This document shows, piece after piece, positions 63,592 through 64,000 of a stretch of DNA of 64,000 bases. Position 1 is the first letter of the stretch. The number at the start of each line of letters is the position of its first letter. Position numbers and translations under genes: made by a program. The stretch is taken from assembly GCA_000745135.1 (NCBI GenBank), contig JQNH01000001.1, positions 868,001 through 932,000 of the forward strand. Reading direction: 5' to 3'. The notes beneath the pieces were generated by a model. That model did no database searches, was not told where the DNA came from, and was given only the letters and a program-made list of their open reading frames with translations. The stretch is from Rhizobiales bacterium YIM 77505 (GTDB lineage: Bacteria > Pseudomonadota > Alphaproteobacteria > Rhizobiales > Beijerinckiaceae).

Positions 63592-63903
63592 ATGTCGAAG
63601 CCTCTTGTCGTCCTCATCCCGCACAACCTCGGAAAGGCCGAGGCGATCCGGCGTCTGCAGGGCGGAATGGGCGCACTGCACACGAAGTTCGGTGACAAGC
63701 TCACCAAGATCGAGGACCGCTGGGAAGGCGACCGGATGGATTTTCAGGTCGTCGCCCTCGGCCAGTCCGTCAGCGGCAACCTCGAGGTGATGGAGGATTC
63801 CGTGCGCGTCGAGGTGCAACTCCCCTGGCTCCTCGCCATGATCGCCGATAAGGCCAAGGCGCTCATCCAGAAGCAGGGGCAGTTGATGCTGGAGAAGAAA
63901 TGA
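63592..63903 (+). CDS. Polyhydroxyalkanoate granule-region family protein
   Basis: The 103-residue protein resembles the PHA_gran_rgn family (polyhydroxyalkanoic acid system protein): VVLIPHNLGKAEAIRRLQGG, WEGDRMDFQVVALGQSVSGN and VQLPWLLAMIADKAKALIQK. Members lie in polyhydroxyalkanoate gene regions in proteobacteria, but their role is not established. The gene overlaps the next frame by ATGA. The IS element lies 62 bases upstream, so its promoter must be in that short gap or in the IS. Confidence 0.75.
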   Translation: MSKPLVVLIPHNLGKAEAIRRLQGGMGALHTKFGDKLTKIEDRWEGDRMDFQVVALGQSVSGNLEVMEDSVRVEVQLPWLLAMIADKAKALIQKQGQLMLEKK

Positions 63904-64000
63904 GCGCGTCGGATCGGAAGGATCGGCCAGGGCTCCCCGTCTCACCAGGCGACACGCCCCCGTCCGACGAACCCGAGCGCCTGCCGAACGAGATGCCGCC
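63900..64000 (+). CDS. Start of an unrecognised gene, cut by the window end
   Basis: An ATG overlapping the previous stop (ATGA) opens a frame to the window end: MSASDRKDRPGLPVSPGD, then a Pro/Glu-rich acidic stretch. The visible 33 residues look disordered and give no family. Its coupling to the PHA-type gene suggests a related role. Confidence 0.5.
   Translation, partial: MSASDRKDRPGLPVSPGDTPPSDEPERLPNEMP

Overview
The window is high-GC, gene-dense chromosomal DNA from an alphaproteobacterium, most likely of the Hyphomicrobiales (Rhizobiales). The evidence is a Caulobacter-type flagellar gene set (fliX, flaF, a flgI-flgJ-FlbY-like operon, fliL-fliM-motE), a CckA hybrid kinase, and the order cckA-recA-alaS-icd. 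No tRNA, rRNA or CRISPR array was seen.

Layout. (1) 1-8.5 kb: the tail of a chimeric gene that shares a 96-bp stretch with the DUF3604 gene that follows it, an orphan DUF2793 phage-tail-type gene, a GntR regulator and a tctCBA tripartite tricarboxylate transporter. (2) 8.8-12.6 kb: the ycjX-ycjF pair and a CorC/HlyC-type membrane protein. (3) 12.8-41.3 kb: flagellar genes in several operons: flgE-flgK-flgL; flgI-flgJ-FlbY-like with flaF; fliX; flgF-flgG-flgA-flgH; fliL-fliM-DUF6468-motE-large TPR protein; fliO-fliP; flgB-flgC-fliE-fliQ-fliR-flhB. An acyltransferase/SGNH pair, dksA and a macrodomain gene lie between them. (4) 41.3-43.6 kb: a small accessory block of MarR, VOC, Asp-box beta-propeller and MoaD/ThiS-like genes. 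(5) 43.8-58.2 kb: cckA, recA, alaS, icd, trmJ, murI and rpsD, with accessory genes at the junctions (an orphan PAAR protein, a GFA protein, a secreted phospholipase A2-like protein, and an alpha/beta hydrolase without its nucleophile serine). (6) 58.2-64 kb: a Spy/CpxP-like protein, a GntR regulator divergent from uxaC-uxuB (uronate breakdown), a complete IS5-family element and a PHA-granule-associated gene.

Regulatory logic read from the DNA. CtrA-type sites (TTAA-N7-TTAAC) precede fliL and flgB exactly, and with one mismatch precede fliX and the TPR gene. Sigma-54 (-24/-12) promoters precede flgE, flgI and flgF. A 15-bp palindrome resembling the Caulobacter ftr element lies between flgI and fliX. 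Together with cckA in the same window this suggests a CckA-CtrA > sigma-54 flagellar hierarchy. A LexA-like site lies before recA, a perfect palindrome lies between marR and the VOC gene, and a consensus sigma-70 promoter with a hairpin-rich leader precedes rpsD.

An interspersed intergenic repeat occurs at six places. Its complete form is a roughly 200-bp imperfect palindrome, and it is never found inside a recognised gene. Other palindromes of REP type follow dksA and icd. All functional statements rest on reading the sequence and remembered family features; no database search was run.
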